Part shown: positions 17,054 to 27,200 of the stretch, piece after piece | How the letters are laid out: every line of letters starts with the position of its first letter | Numbering within the stretch: the stretch's first letter is position 1 | NCBI GenBank assembly: GCA_024742285.1 | Contig: JANSYR010000004.1 | Coordinates: forward strand, 62,001 to 126,000 | DNA length: 64,000 nucleotides | Origin: a bacterium | Lineage (GTDB): Bacteria; Myxococcota_A; UBA9160; UBA4427 | Direction of reading: 5' to 3' | Translations under genes and position numbers: made by a program | Notes under the pieces: model-generated | Told to the model about the DNA's origin: nothing | The model's input: the letters and a program-made list of their open reading frames with translations, nothing else | The model's database searches: none

Positions 17054-17075
17054 GTCGATCGCGGGCGCGATCGAC
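17054..17075. terminator. Hairpin between convergent dnaA and outer-membrane gene
   Basis: Perfect 9-bp arms GTCGATCGC/GCGATCGAC with loop GGGC start 7 bp after the dnaA stop. There is no T-run on either side, so it would act as a weak or Rho-assisted terminator at most. Confidence 0.45.
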
Positions 17076-17141
17076 CGCTGAAGGCTCGGTCCCCAAACGC
17101 GCGCGGACAGGTCCGGGCCGTGCGCCCTCGTCCGCCCCCTC

Positions 17142-17795
17142 CTAGAAGTGGAGGACGAGGCCGCCACCGTACGACACGTAGTCGAGGTCCTCGACGTCGT
17201 CTCGCGGAAGCAGGTAGTCGACCCCGAGGTCGATCGCGATGTTCCTGGTCACGAAGAACTCGGCGCCGCCCCCGAAGCGAATCACCGGGCCGGTGGCGTC
17301 ATCGTTCACCGAGGTGGCGGTCAGCTCGGTGCGCATCACGCCGACGCCGAACAGCGCGTAGGGCTGGAAGCGCCCCGTCGCCGCGTAGAGCTTCGCGTTC
17401 ACGGTCGCCGTGATCGAATCGAGTTCGGCGACGGGATTCCCGAAGAAGAACCCTTCCACCGCGATCTCCGCCGAGTCGAGGTAGTCGAACTGGGCTTCGA
17501 CCGCGACGTGGTCTCCCGCGCGATAGCCGAGGACCGCGTCGAAGCCCGCCACGTCATCGATGTCCACTTCGACGAAGCCGCCCAACTCGTCCTCGAGCTC
17601 GTTCTCCGCGACCGTGTAGGTCGCACCCATCGCGCGGACACCGAGATAGAAGCCCGGAGAAGCCATGTCGCTCGTGTCCTCGCGGGCCTCTCCGAGTGAC
17701 GGTGCGCCGAGTCCGAAGAACATCAGCACGAGCGCGATGCGAAGACTGGATCGTGAGATCCGGGGGGCAGCAGCGGAGTCGGCAGGAAAGAACAC
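17142..17795 (-). CDS. Outer-membrane beta-barrel protein (OmpA/OprF-like porin fold)
   Basis: The start is taken as the GTG at 17795, seven bases after AGAGG; an ATG at 17834 lacks such a site. A signal peptide (LRIALVLMFFGLGAPSLGEA) is followed by alternating strands (GFYLGVRAMGATYTV, DHVAVEAQFDYLD, LYAATGRFQPYALFGVGVM, YVSYGGGLVLHF), ending in the C-terminal Phe recognised by the BAM machinery. The size fits an eight-stranded barrel. It probably acts as a small outer-membrane structural protein; no specific ligand can be inferred. Confidence 0.8.
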   Translation of the reverse strand: MFFPADSAAAPRISRSSLRIALVLMFFGLGAPSLGEAREDTSDMASPGFYLGVRAMGATYTVAENELEDELGGFVEVDIDDVAGFDAVLGYRAGDHVAVEAQFDYLDSAEIAVEGFFFGNPVAELDSITATVNAKLYAATGRFQPYALFGVGVMRTELTATSVNDDATGPVIRFGGGAEFFVTRNIAIDLGVDYLLPRDDVEDLDYVSYGGGLVLHF

Positions 17796-17931
17796 GGGCG
17801 GATCCTCTTCGGAGCACGAAGCCGGGGGAGGCATGCTGATCTCGACAGGCGCAGAGGTCCGAAGCCTCGTCGACGCCCGCCCTGTCGGTTCGCAGCGACG
17901 TCCAGGCCGGCCTCCTTCGAGGGTCCGAACG

Positions 17932-19185
17932 CTAGGCGGTCGCGGCGCGGACTTCGGCGCGGGCCTTCTCGACCTTCGCGCGCCAGCGGGTGGGGCCCGA
18001 GAGATCGAGCTTCTTCTGGAGGTGCTCGGGCTCCTTCGAGGGCGGATCGAGGGCCGGGTCGTCGAAGCGCTGAACGATCTTGTAGAGCGTCGTGCGCTCC
18101 ACGGGCGTTCGGCCGATCTCGCGGATCAGACGGCGGAACTCCTCGGGCGGCGTGTTCTCCCCGTGATCCGAGCCGGACTCGCGGCTGATCGACTCCTCCA
18201 TCAGCGTCCCGCCGAAATCGTTGGCGCCCGCGCAGAGCGCCATCTGACCGAGCTTGTGGCCCATCTTGACCCAGGAGACCTGGATGTTCGTGATGTGCGG
18301 TCGCAGGAAGAGACGCGAGACCGCGATCATCCGGAGGTCCTCGTCCATCGACGGTCCCGGGCGCGACCCCATCAGGTTGTAGAGCAGGTTCCGCTCGTGG
18401 ATGAACCCGAGCGGGACGAACTCGGTGAAGCCGCCGGTTTCCTTCTGGATCTCGCGGAGAAGACTCAGGTGAGCCGCGATGTGACGCTTCTCCTCGATGT
18501 GGCCGTACATGAGCGTCGAGGTCGAGCGGAGGCCGATCCCGTGGGCCGCCTTGATGATCTCGATCCAGCGCTCGGTCTTCAGCTTGTTCGGCGAGAGCTG
18601 GTCGCGGATCTCGTCGTCGAGGATCTCCGCGGCGGTCCCGGGCATCGTGCCGAGCCCCGCGTCGACCAGCCACGAGAGGTATTGGGAGAGCTCCATCCCG
18701 CTCTTCTTGTGCCCGAAGTCCATCTCCTCCGGCGAGTAGGCGTGGATGTGGAGGTCGGGGTAGACCGCCTTGATCGCCCGAAGGATGTCGCGATACGTCT
18801 GGTGGTCCTTGCCGGGATGGATGCCGCCCTGGATGCAGACCTCGGTCGCGCCACGCTCGACCGCGTCCTTGCACTTCAGGAGGATTTCTTCGTGGCTGCG
18901 GTCGAAGGCTTCGTCTTCGTCGCTGTGGCGGGCGAATCCGCAGAACGAACAACCGACGTAGCAGACGTTCGTGAAGTTGATGTTCCGACAGACGACGTAG
19001 GAGACGTCGTCGCCATTGTCCCAGGTACGAGCCAGGTCGGCGCTGGCGAGGAGCGCGTGGAAGTCCGCGCCTTGCGCAGAGAGAAGGCGTTCGGCGCCTT
19101 CTTTACTGAGTTCTTTTCCCGAGAGGGCGCCCTCCAGGAGGTCACGGACATCGGGACTCACGGCGGATGACAATTGATCGAGCAT
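17932..19185 (-). CDS. cofH: FO synthase subunit CofH (coenzyme F420 biosynthesis)
   Basis: The product is 417 residues from the ATG at 19185, one base after the cofG stop. It is a radical SAM enzyme: CYVGCSFC (about 74-81, CX3CX2C) binds the 4Fe-4S cluster. Family hallmarks are RNINFTNVCY, ATEVCIQGGIHPG, HAYSPEEM, PGTAAEILDDEIR, STLMYGH, TGGFTEFVPLGF and GANDFGGTLMEE. CofH joins 4-hydroxyphenylpyruvate- or tyrosine-derived material to the ribityl-uracil precursor, and CofG closes the deazaflavin ring to give FO. MqnC/MqnE relatives exist, but the adjacent cofG decides for CofH. Confidence 0.93.
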   Translation of the reverse strand: MLDQLSSAVSPDVRDLLEGALSGKELSKEGAERLLSAQGADFHALLASADLARTWDNGDDVSYVVCRNINFTNVCYVGCSFCGFARHSDEDEAFDRSHEEILLKCKDAVERGATEVCIQGGIHPGKDHQTYRDILRAIKAVYPDLHIHAYSPEEMDFGHKKSGMELSQYLSWLVDAGLGTMPGTAAEILDDEIRDQLSPNKLKTERWIEIIKAAHGIGLRSTSTLMYGHIEEKRHIAAHLSLLREIQKETGGFTEFVPLGFIHERNLLYNLMGSRPGPSMDEDLRMIAVSRLFLRPHITNIQVSWVKMGHKLGQMALCAGANDFGGTLMEESISRESGSDHGENTPPEEFRRLIREIGRTPVERTTLYKIVQRFDDPALDPPSKEPEHLQKKLDLSGPTRWRAKVEKARAEVRAATA

Positions 19186-19186
19186 G

Positions 19187-20434
19187 CTAGGCGGCCTCCT
19201 CGGACTGGTCGTTTCGCTGCGCGTAGCCCTCGTCGTTGGCGTATTTTGGCAGCAGCGCCCGAATATTCGGGTCGAACATCTCGGGTCGTTCGAGGATCCA
19301 GTCCGGATAGACCGGTCCCCGCTCGAAGAGCTCGAATCCCGCACTCGAAGTGTCCTCGCGCAGCGCACGCAGCGCGGGCCAGGGAGCCTCGGGATTGATG
19401 AAGTCGACGGTCACGGGCGAAACCCCGCCCCAGTCGTCCACCCCCGCGCCCGCCAGACGCGGAAGCATGTCGGCGCCGAGATTGGGCGGCGCCTGGACGT
19501 GGACCTCGCGCGGCAGGAGCAGGCGCGCGAGGGCGACCCAGCCGATCACGCGGTCGTCGTCGAGGGGCGATGCCGCACGCATCTTCGTGCCGGGCTTCGG
19601 ATGGAAGGGCTGGATGATCGCTTCCTGGATGTGGCCGTAGCGTTCGGCCAGGTCCTTGATCGCCCAGAGCGTATCGACGCGCTCGTCGTCGTTCTCGCCG
19701 ATGCCGAGGAGCATCCCGCTCGTGAAGGGGATCTGGAGCTCCCCCGCTTCCTCGTGCATCTTGATCCGCGTGGCCGGCTCCTTGTCCGGCGCGTGGAAAT
19801 GAGGCATCCCCTTCTGGCGCAGGCGCGTGCTCGTCGTCTCGAGCATGAGTCCCATCGACGCGTTGTAGGGTCGCAGGAGCGCCATCTCCTCCTTCGTGAG
19901 GATGCCGGCGTTCGTGTGCGGCAGCATGCCCTTCTCACACGTGATCTTGCAGGCGTCGAGGATCAGGTCCGTCGTCGTCTGCAGCCCACGGAGGGCGAGC
20001 TCCTCGCGGTAGCTCTTGTAGGCGACCTCCGGCTTGTCACCGAGGCACATGAGCGCCTCGACGCAGCCCGTCGCGACCCCGCCGCGAATGGCCTCTTCGA
20101 CCTCGTCGATCGTGTAGGTGTGGGCTTCGGCGGAGTCGGGCTGCTTCGCGAACGTGCAGTAGTTGCAGCGGTTGCGACAGAGATTCGTGAGCGGGATGAA
20201 GATGTTCCGCGAAACCGTCACGCGCGTGCCGGTCTGGGCGACCTTGATCGCCCGGGCCGCTTCTGCCATGCGCTCCCGGACCGGTGCCTCGTGCAGCGAA
20301 GCGCCCAGGGCCTCGGCCTGCGCCCGGTCGAGCGGCTGGCCATCGACGACGGCACCCACCCAGGCCTCGACGTCTCCCGGGGAGGGGGACGAGGCGGACG
20401 GACGGGCGGCGGCGGCCGGATCGGCGGTCGACAA
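19187..20434 (-). CDS. cofG: FO synthase subunit CofG (coenzyme F420 biosynthesis)
   Basis: The product is 415 residues from a TTG at 20434. The radical SAM site is CRNRCNYC (about 87-94), preceded by SRNIFIPLTNL. MCLGDKPEV, LLETTSTRLR, GILTKEEM, GMLLGIGENDDER, NLGADMLPRLAGAGVDDWGG and the terminal LERPEMFD are CofG signatures. With CofH it makes FO, the deazaflavin chromophore of F420. The TTG start is not certain because the first 50 residues are low-complexity. It is divergent from the diguanylate cyclase, and the 259-bp gap carries both promoters. Confidence 0.93.
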   Translation of the reverse strand: MSTADPAAAARPSASSPSPGDVEAWVGAVVDGQPLDRAQAEALGASLHEAPVRERMAEAARAIKVAQTGTRVTVSRNIFIPLTNLCRNRCNYCTFAKQPDSAEAHTYTIDEVEEAIRGGVATGCVEALMCLGDKPEVAYKSYREELALRGLQTTTDLILDACKITCEKGMLPHTNAGILTKEEMALLRPYNASMGLMLETTSTRLRQKGMPHFHAPDKEPATRIKMHEEAGELQIPFTSGMLLGIGENDDERVDTLWAIKDLAERYGHIQEAIIQPFHPKPGTKMRAASPLDDDRVIGWVALARLLLPREVHVQAPPNLGADMLPRLAGAGVDDWGGVSPVTVDFINPEAPWPALRALREDTSSAGFELFERGPVYPDWILERPEMFDPNIRALLPKYANDEGYAQRNDQSEEAA

Positions 20435-20693
20435 GGGCGGAGGACTCCGGGGAGGGGGGCGCGCTTCGGATCATCACACAGGGGCGTGGGGCGACGCAAT
20501 TCCAGCCCCGGAACCGGAAATCCGTCGTTCGAAGCACGGAATCCATCCGATTGCCGATCCCAGGGGGAATCCCGGGGTGCGAGCGTCAAGGGCCGCAATC
20601 TGACCACCGATGAGCCGAGGGGAGCCGGGCCCTCCGCGCCCGGCCCGAACGACGACTTTTCCGGCCCCGGCGCGGGGACCGGGCAGGAAATCG

Positions 20694-22409
20694 ATGCGCA
20701 ACCCGCTCCGCAGTCTCGCCGCCCGCATCACGCTGCTCGTCTTCGCCGCGACGATCCTCTCGGCGCTCTCGGTGTCGTGGGTCTCGCTCCAGAGCCTCGA
20801 CGGATTCCTGCGCCAGAAGGTCGACCAGCGATTCCCCCACGTCGCGAACCGGATCGTCCAGGAGCTCGACCATTGGTACGAGAAGCGCACCCACGAGGTC
20901 GAGGTCTTCGCTGGCAGCGCGATCCTGACCGAGTCGGCCCCGGAGCTCGGGAGCCGGGGGCGGCGCGGCGACCGCGCCCGGGACGAGGCGGAGCAGTATC
21001 TCCGCTACGTGCTCGAGAGCTTTCCGCAATTCGAACGGCTGCTGATCACGACCGAGGAGGGCGAGACCCGGCTCGAGGTCGGGGACGGCGAGCCTCTGCC
21101 CGACGACTTCCTCGCCGCCCATGCGAAGCCCGCCGAGCACACCCGGATCAGCGCGAGCTTCCGACACGATGCCCAGCTCGTGCAGATCGCGTCGGCGCCG
21201 ATGCGGGACGCGGACGAGCGCACGATCGCGCGGCTCTTCGCGCTGATCGATCTCTCGCACCTCGAAGCCCTGCTGAAGAGCGGCGAGCTCGGCGACTCGG
21301 CGAACGTCTACATCGTGGATCAGGACGGACGCTTCCTGAACCCGCCCCAGGGCTTCGATGAAGACGCCACCTGGCAGGGCGCCGGCGTCGAACGCGCGCA
21401 TGCGTCCTCGGTCGCGTACTACCCGAATCCGCTCGGCGAGGAAGTGATCGGGACGAGCGTCGATTTTCCGCGCTTCGACTGGACCCTCGTGATCGAACAG
21501 TCCTACGACGAAGCCTTCGCGCCGATCGTCAGCTCGATGAGCCGGGTCGCGGCGGTCAACCTCGCCATCGTCTTCGGGGTCGGCCTGCTCGCCTTCCGGA
21601 TCGCGGGCTCGATCGTGAAACCCCTGCGCGCGCTCTCGGACGCCGCCTCGCGCCTCACCCACGGCGAGCGTGAAGTCGAGATCGAGGAAAACGTCCACGG
21701 GACGGAAGAAGTCGATCTCTTGACCCGGACCTTCAACGAGATGAGCCGGGGACTCGGGCGGAGCGCCCGCGAGCTCGAGGAGAACCAGCGCGAGATCGAG
21801 GAGGCGAACCAACGTCTCCTCTCGAAGAACGAGGAGCTGTCCAACATGAACCTCGTCCTCGAACAGCTCTCGATCACCGATGGCCTCACCAAGCTCCACA
21901 ACCATCGCTACTTCCAGGACACGATGGCCGCCGAGTGCAAGCGGGCGTCGCGTACCGGCGATCCGCTCTGCCTCGTGCTCCTCGACGTCGACTTCTTCAA
22001 GAAGTGGAACGACCGACTCGGCCATGCCGGCGGCGACGAGATCCTGCGGCGGATGGCGGAGGTGATGCACCAGACCTGTCGCGAGACGGACCTCCTGGCT
22101 CGCTACGGCGGAGAGGAATTCGCGCTGCTCGCGATCGACACCGACCTTGCCGGCGCGACCGCTCTGGGCGAGAAGATCCGCCAGGCCGTCGAAGAGACCG
22201 ACTTCGTGACGGACGTGCCGAGCGAGCGGGAGCCGCTCACGATCAGCGTCGGCGTGGCGGCGTACGCGGGAAGCCGCAAGCAACTCTTCGCGGACGCGGA
22301 CTCCGCCCTCTATTCGGCGAAGGATTCGGGTCGCAACCGGGTCGTCGTCGCGCCGCCGTCCACGGACGGATCGCAGATCGATCCGAGCGAGCTCACGGAC
22401 GACGACTAG
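20694..22409 (+). CDS. Membrane-bound diguanylate cyclase (sensor-HAMP-GGDEF)
   Basis: The product is 571 residues from the ATG at 20694 behind CAGGA. The order is: TM1 (about 8-30), a periplasmic sensor domain of about 250 residues (dCache-like; IVDQDGRFLNPP), TM2 (about 280-300), HAMP (about 305-355), a coiled coil, then GGDEF (about 400-565). The active site reads RYGGEEF (about 470-476), and RETD five residues before it is the product-inhibition I-site, so this should be an active, feedback-controlled c-di-GMP synthase. It converges with the SH3 lipoprotein gene. Confidence 0.93.
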   Translation: MRNPLRSLAARITLLVFAATILSALSVSWVSLQSLDGFLRQKVDQRFPHVANRIVQELDHWYEKRTHEVEVFAGSAILTESAPELGSRGRRGDRARDEAEQYLRYVLESFPQFERLLITTEEGETRLEVGDGEPLPDDFLAAHAKPAEHTRISASFRHDAQLVQIASAPMRDADERTIARLFALIDLSHLEALLKSGELGDSANVYIVDQDGRFLNPPQGFDEDATWQGAGVERAHASSVAYYPNPLGEEVIGTSVDFPRFDWTLVIEQSYDEAFAPIVSSMSRVAAVNLAIVFGVGLLAFRIAGSIVKPLRALSDAASRLTHGEREVEIEENVHGTEEVDLLTRTFNEMSRGLGRSARELEENQREIEEANQRLLSKNEELSNMNLVLEQLSITDGLTKLHNHRYFQDTMAAECKRASRTGDPLCLVLLDVDFFKKWNDRLGHAGGDEILRRMAEVMHQTCRETDLLARYGGEEFALLAIDTDLAGATALGEKIRQAVEETDFVTDVPSEREPLTISVGVAAYAGSRKQLFADADSALYSAKDSGRNRVVVAPPSTDGSQIDPSELTDDD

Positions 22410-22435
22410 CCCGCCGACGCGGCCGCGTCGAGGCG

Positions 22436-23203
22436 CTACGGCTTCGGAGCGGCTGGCGCGCCCCCTTCGGAAACGTGCTGTCCGAGCAGGCTGCGATGGA
22501 TCCAACCGGCGGGGCCGCCGGTGACCTGAACGAGCGTCCACTCGCCCTCGGTCGCCTGCGGGATCACGGGCGTGCCCGAGGTCAGGACGGCGAGGATCCG
22601 CTGCCCGGTCGACGGGCCGGAACGCAGATTGACCCGCGTCGCATTGATCATCCGCGCGTTGCCGGCTCCGACGATCTGCTCGACCTCGTCGAGGACGCTC
22701 TCCGCGACGCGGCGCGCACGATAGACGAAGAAGAGCGCGGCACCGAAGCGACCTTCGTCGACCTGGCGCTCGGCCTCTTCCAGCTTCTGTCGGGCGCCCG
22801 CGATCTCGACGGCGCGCCAGGGTGCACGCAGGGCGGCGCGCTCGACGTGGATCCGGGTGACCGCGAGGCTCGAGACCGCGTCCGCACGACCGCTGCTCCC
22901 CGAGAGACCGGACTCGACCTCGACCAGGGCCGACTCCGCGGTTTCGAGGTCCGCCTGGAGGCGTACGATCTGGAGCGCGAGCGCCTCGGCGCGATCGGTC
23001 TCCGCCTTCCGGAAGAGGTCGGCCTTCTCGCGTTCGACCGCGACGGCTTCCGAGTCGCAGACTTCCTCGGTTCCGCCCGAAGGGCGGGAAAACAGCGAGA
23101 AGCCGGTCCCGCCGTTCGGCCCGCTGGCGCAGCCGGTCAGCGCGAGGAAGAGGAGAAGCGACGACACGATCGTCGCGCGCCGGAGAGTCGGGTGGGAAGC
23201 CAT
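22436..23203 (-). CDS. Lipoprotein with coiled coil and bacterial SH3 domain
   Basis: The product is 255 residues from the ATG at 23203. Lipobox LFLALTGC is near residue 22. A helical coiled-coil region (about 55-165) precedes a C-terminal SH3 domain (about 175-240; MINATRVNLRSGPSTGQRIL, EGEWTLVQVTGGPAGWIHRSLL). Such SH3 domains bind peptidoglycan or peptides, so an envelope-anchoring or wall-sensing role is likely. It lies 59 bp downstream of the lpxL-like gene in the same direction and may be the last gene of the lipid operon. Confidence 0.8.
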   Translation of the reverse strand: MASHPTLRRATIVSSLLLFLALTGCASGPNGGTGFSLFSRPSGGTEEVCDSEAVAVEREKADLFRKAETDRAEALALQIVRLQADLETAESALVEVESGLSGSSGRADAVSSLAVTRIHVERAALRAPWRAVEIAGARQKLEEAERQVDEGRFGAALFFVYRARRVAESVLDEVEQIVGAGNARMINATRVNLRSGPSTGQRILAVLTSGTPVIPQATEGEWTLVQVTGGPAGWIHRSLLGQHVSEGGAPAAPKP

Positions 23204-23262
23204 GGGTCGTCTCGCGATGGGGCGGGCCGCCGGCAGGGCCCGGTCCACGACGACCGTCGCGG

Positions 23263-24201
23263 CTAGCGCGCGTCGGTCGCTTCGGGCTGGTCGCGCCAGC
23301 GCCGATGGGTCCAGATCCACTGCCCGGGCGTGGCCCGGATTGCCTGTTCGAATCCGGCGGTCACCTCCTGGAGGATCCGCCGAAGGACCTCCTCGTCATC
23401 GGACTCCACGGCTGCCGTCTCAAGTGCAGGTTGGATGGTGAGCCGATGTCGGCGCCGATCGGCGGACCGCTGGGCCCAGCCGTGCACGATCGGGGCGCCC
23501 GCCCGCCGCGCGAGCTTGATCGGGGCCCGCCTCGTTGCCGCCGGCTTGCCGAAGAAGCGCACGTCGATGGATTCTCCGGGCTTCCCGCGCTGGTCGAGCA
23601 GCGCCAGAACCACTCGACCCCGCTCGAGCGCTCGCGCGAAGTGCACCCCTGCCCTCGGCCCCATCGGGATCGACGCCACGCCTTCTCCGCGGATCCGACG
23701 CAGCGCGCGCTCGAACGCGGGGCGCCCGGTGTCCCGGTAGACCGCCGCGACGGGAAGACCCACGTCCGCGAGCTTCGCCGCCGCGAGCTCCCAGCTCCCG
23801 AGGTGCGGAGCGAGGACGAGGACCCCGCCTTCCTTCGTCGCCTTGCGGGCCGCCTCGAGGTGTTCGAGGCCCTCGATCTCGACGCGTGCGAGGAGTGCGG
23901 CCCGACGGCGGCCGGCGAGCAGCAGACCTTCCGCGACGCCGAGTCCGAGGTGGACGAAGACGGCGCGGGCGATCCCCTCGATCCACGCGGGGTCACGCTC
24001 CGGAAAGGCCTGCGTCAGCTGCGCGCGAACCCGTTCGCGACGCGGGCCGCGCAGCGTCCACCACGCACGACCCAGTCCCTCGCCGAGGCGCAGGGTCGGC
24101 TCGACGCCGATCCACTCCGCCACGCGAATCGAGATCCGGATCCCCGCGTCGAGGAGACGATCGCGCGGCGGCTCCGCACCTTCCGGCGCCGCCGCCGACA
24201 T
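23263..24201 (-). CDS. Lipid A acyltransferase, LpxL/HtrB family
   Basis: The product is 312 residues. APHLGSWE (about 130) is the HX4E catalytic motif; VYRDTGRPAFERALRRIRG, IPMGPRAG and LALLDQRGKPGESIDVRFFGKPA follow the family order. It transfers a secondary acyl chain to the lipid A precursor on the inner membrane. No clear N-terminal membrane helix is seen, unlike E. coli LpxL. It starts one base after the carboxylase stop, so it belongs to the fatty-acid operon, linking acyl supply to lipopolysaccharide. Confidence 0.88.
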   Translation of the reverse strand: MSAAAPEGAEPPRDRLLDAGIRISIRVAEWIGVEPTLRLGEGLGRAWWTLRGPRRERVRAQLTQAFPERDPAWIEGIARAVFVHLGLGVAEGLLLAGRRRAALLARVEIEGLEHLEAARKATKEGGVLVLAPHLGSWELAAAKLADVGLPVAAVYRDTGRPAFERALRRIRGEGVASIPMGPRAGVHFARALERGRVVLALLDQRGKPGESIDVRFFGKPAATRRAPIKLARRAGAPIVHGWAQRSADRRRHRLTIQPALETAAVESDDEEVLRRILQEVTAGFEQAIRATPGQWIWTHRRWRDQPEATDAR

Positions 24202-24202
24202 C

Positions 24203-27200
24203 TCAGTCCCGGGAGGTCGTCGCGTCGAGGGCGTCGATCACGCTCGCGCGCAGGTCGCCCGGTGCCAGGATGTCGGTGAGCGAGCCCACCTCCTTCGCCC
24301 GCTCGACGCTGTGGATCGCGTCGAACTCCGCGGCCGTCTCCGCCTGCTTCTCGAGGGTGACCTCGCGCAGCACCGCATCGAGCGCCGCACGATTTTCCTC
24401 CGACGGATGCCGCCGCACGATCTCGGTCTTGTCCTTGACCCGCGGATCGTCGAGGGCCATCGCGCGGACCTCCCGGCTGAAGACGACCGTCGCCGCCGGC
24501 CCCCCGCCGATCACCGAGGCGTAGGAACCCTCGAGGGCCACCGCCTGCATGTCGTCGTTCAGCTCCTGGCTGAACACGACGTAGGCGCCGCCGTGGTAGC
24601 GGGAGACGACCACGAAGTAGATCGGACCCTGGAAGTTCACGACCGCCCGCGCGATCTCGGCACCGTTCTCCAGCTGGATCTTCCGAAGCGACTCGGGCGA
24701 ACCGTCGAAGCCCGAGAGATTCGCCAGGACGACGACCGGGCGGTTGCCGCTCGCCGCGTTGATCGCGCGCGCGACCTTCTTCGACGACTGAGGGAAGAGC
24801 GTTCCGCCGTTCCAGGCCTCGGGACCGTCGACCGGGTGGTAGCCGTCGCGCGGCACGTTCCGGCTCTCGATGCCGATCAGCGTGATGGGCTTGCCGCCGA
24901 CGTGGGCGTCCCAGACGATCGCCGTCTCGCCGCCGACCCAGGCGTTCCATCGTTCGAGGTGACCGCCGTCGGTATCGACGAGCGCGCCCATGACCGCGCG
25001 CATCGAGAACGCGCGCTTGCGCCCCGGGTTCGTCTCGTCGTCGAAGAGCTCGCCCACGGTCGCGAGTCCGTCGGCATCATCGGCCTTGATCTCCGTGTCC
25101 CCGATCGAACGATCGCGCGGATCCGACGTCGGGAAGGCTCGCGGACCGGCTTCGCCCGGAACGACGTAGCTGTAGCGATAGTGTTCGTAGAGGATCCGAT
25201 AGGCCTCGGGGAGGTTTCTCGCGTAGTACTGCGCCTCGCCGTTCGGCCCCATGATCCGCTCGAAGCCACCGATCGCGACCTCGTCCTCCGCCGAGACCGC
25301 ACCCGACGCTTCGAGGGCGGCGCGGCCGGTCAGCACCATCGACGCGTTGTGCGTCATGATGAGGACACCGCGGCAGTGCATCAGCATCGTCGCCAGCGCG
25401 TCCCAGTAGCTCTGCGCGCCGACGTTCACGCCCTGGACGATCACGTGGATCACGCCGCCGGCCTGGGTGAAGGTCACGATCCGGCGCACCACGCGCGCCG
25501 TCGCATCGAGGTTCTCGGTCCCGGAATCCATCGCGATCTTCGCGCCCGACGAGACCGGCACCCACTCGACCGGCACGCCGAGGGACTCCGCGAGATCGAT
25601 GGCCGCGACGATCCGATCGCATTCCGGCCCTGCCAGCGCGCCCATGCCCATCGTCGGGTCCGACAGGACGAGCACGCGCGTCATCCCCTCCGGCACCTTG
25701 TCGGTCGGCGTCCGGATGACGCCGAACACGACGGCGGAGGTGTTCTGTCCGGGCGGCCGATCGGAGACGGCGGCCGCCGTCGGCTTCGCCGCCGTGGGAT
25801 CGAGGTCGTACTCCTCGAACGCGCCGCTCTCGGACTCGTTCGTGAGCATCTTCACGATCTCGTAGGGGTAGATGAGGCGTCGGCGACGGGCGGCGACGAC
25901 CTTGCGCTCGTACTCCTGCGCCGGCGCGAGCGGCGCATCGTGGGGCGGCCGCCAATCGATCTCGAGCTGCTCGCCGGTATCCATGAAGACGAGCTCGACG
26001 GGGACCGCGGGCGCATCGGGATTCTCCCGGTCCAGCCGGTTCAGTCGGACCAGGACCTTCTCGAGGCCGAGGTGTCGCGTCGCCGGCGCGAGTCGACGAG
26101 CGACTTCGGCGGCGACGTCCTCGTCGATGAAGACCGGCGGAGCGACCGAGAGCGAAATCCGGTTCCACTGCAGGCGGCGCCGGGGATCGTGGGTCTGCAG
26201 GATCGTGCGAAGACGGCGTGCCGCGCGGTTGAAGACGCGCTCGAAGGTCGCGAGATGGTGATAGAGCTCCCGGCCCGGCTCGGGCGATCGATCCCGAGCG
26301 TCCGCGAGCACGAAGACCCGCTCGTCTCCCGGCGCCGTGCGCGCGCGACCGTGGAAGGCGTACACCCCTTCTTCCGCCTGAAGGCGTTCGAGCTCGAAGT
26401 GCCCGTAGCGGCCGAGCCCGATCCGCATCGCGGTCTCGGGATGGAGGTCGTGATCCTCGGTCGCGAGTTCGAGCCGTCCCTCGCGCCGGATCAGGGTGCG
26501 GTAGACGTCGCCCTCCCCGTCCGGCGTGAGCAGTCCGACGGTCATGCGTGCCTCGAGGCCCCCGTCGCCCCAGTTCGACTCGAAGCTCCCCAGGGTCGCG
26601 TCCCAGTCGATCTGCGACTCGGAAGAGACGAGATATTCGAGCGCCAGGATCGGCGTGGACGGGTCGTGCTCGAGGAGCTCCGAAGCGCCGCGGACGAGCC
26701 GGTCCATCCACAGGACGGCGTCGTGGCCGGGACCGCTCGCCGCGAGGACGACGCCCTTGTCGGGATACTCGACGCAATGGATCGGCTCCCCGTCGACACG
26801 AACCGCGCGGTAGGCCTCGGGTCGCGACGGCGCGTACCGTCGCTGGACGTGCGCGGCCAGCGCGATCGCCCGGCGATTCGGATCTTCGCCTGCGATCCAG
26901 CGACCGACACGCTCGAAGACGAGACGCGGCGACGAAGCCAGCTCGAGCAGCACGTCGCCGGGCGGCGCCACGACGTCGAGCTCTGATTGAGCGAGCCACT
27001 CCTCGACGCTCCGCGAGGAACGCTTCGCACGGGCTTCGATGCCCGGCTGCTGGAAGAGCACGTAGGCGGCCTCGAGGGCAGCGTCCGCGACAGGATCCGT
27101 CACCTGCGGACGAAGTCCCGCGATCCGGTTGAGCGAGCGCGCGAGCGCATCGTCGTCCCCGAGGTCGATTCCCGCCTCGGCCACCGCCGCCGTCCGGCGA

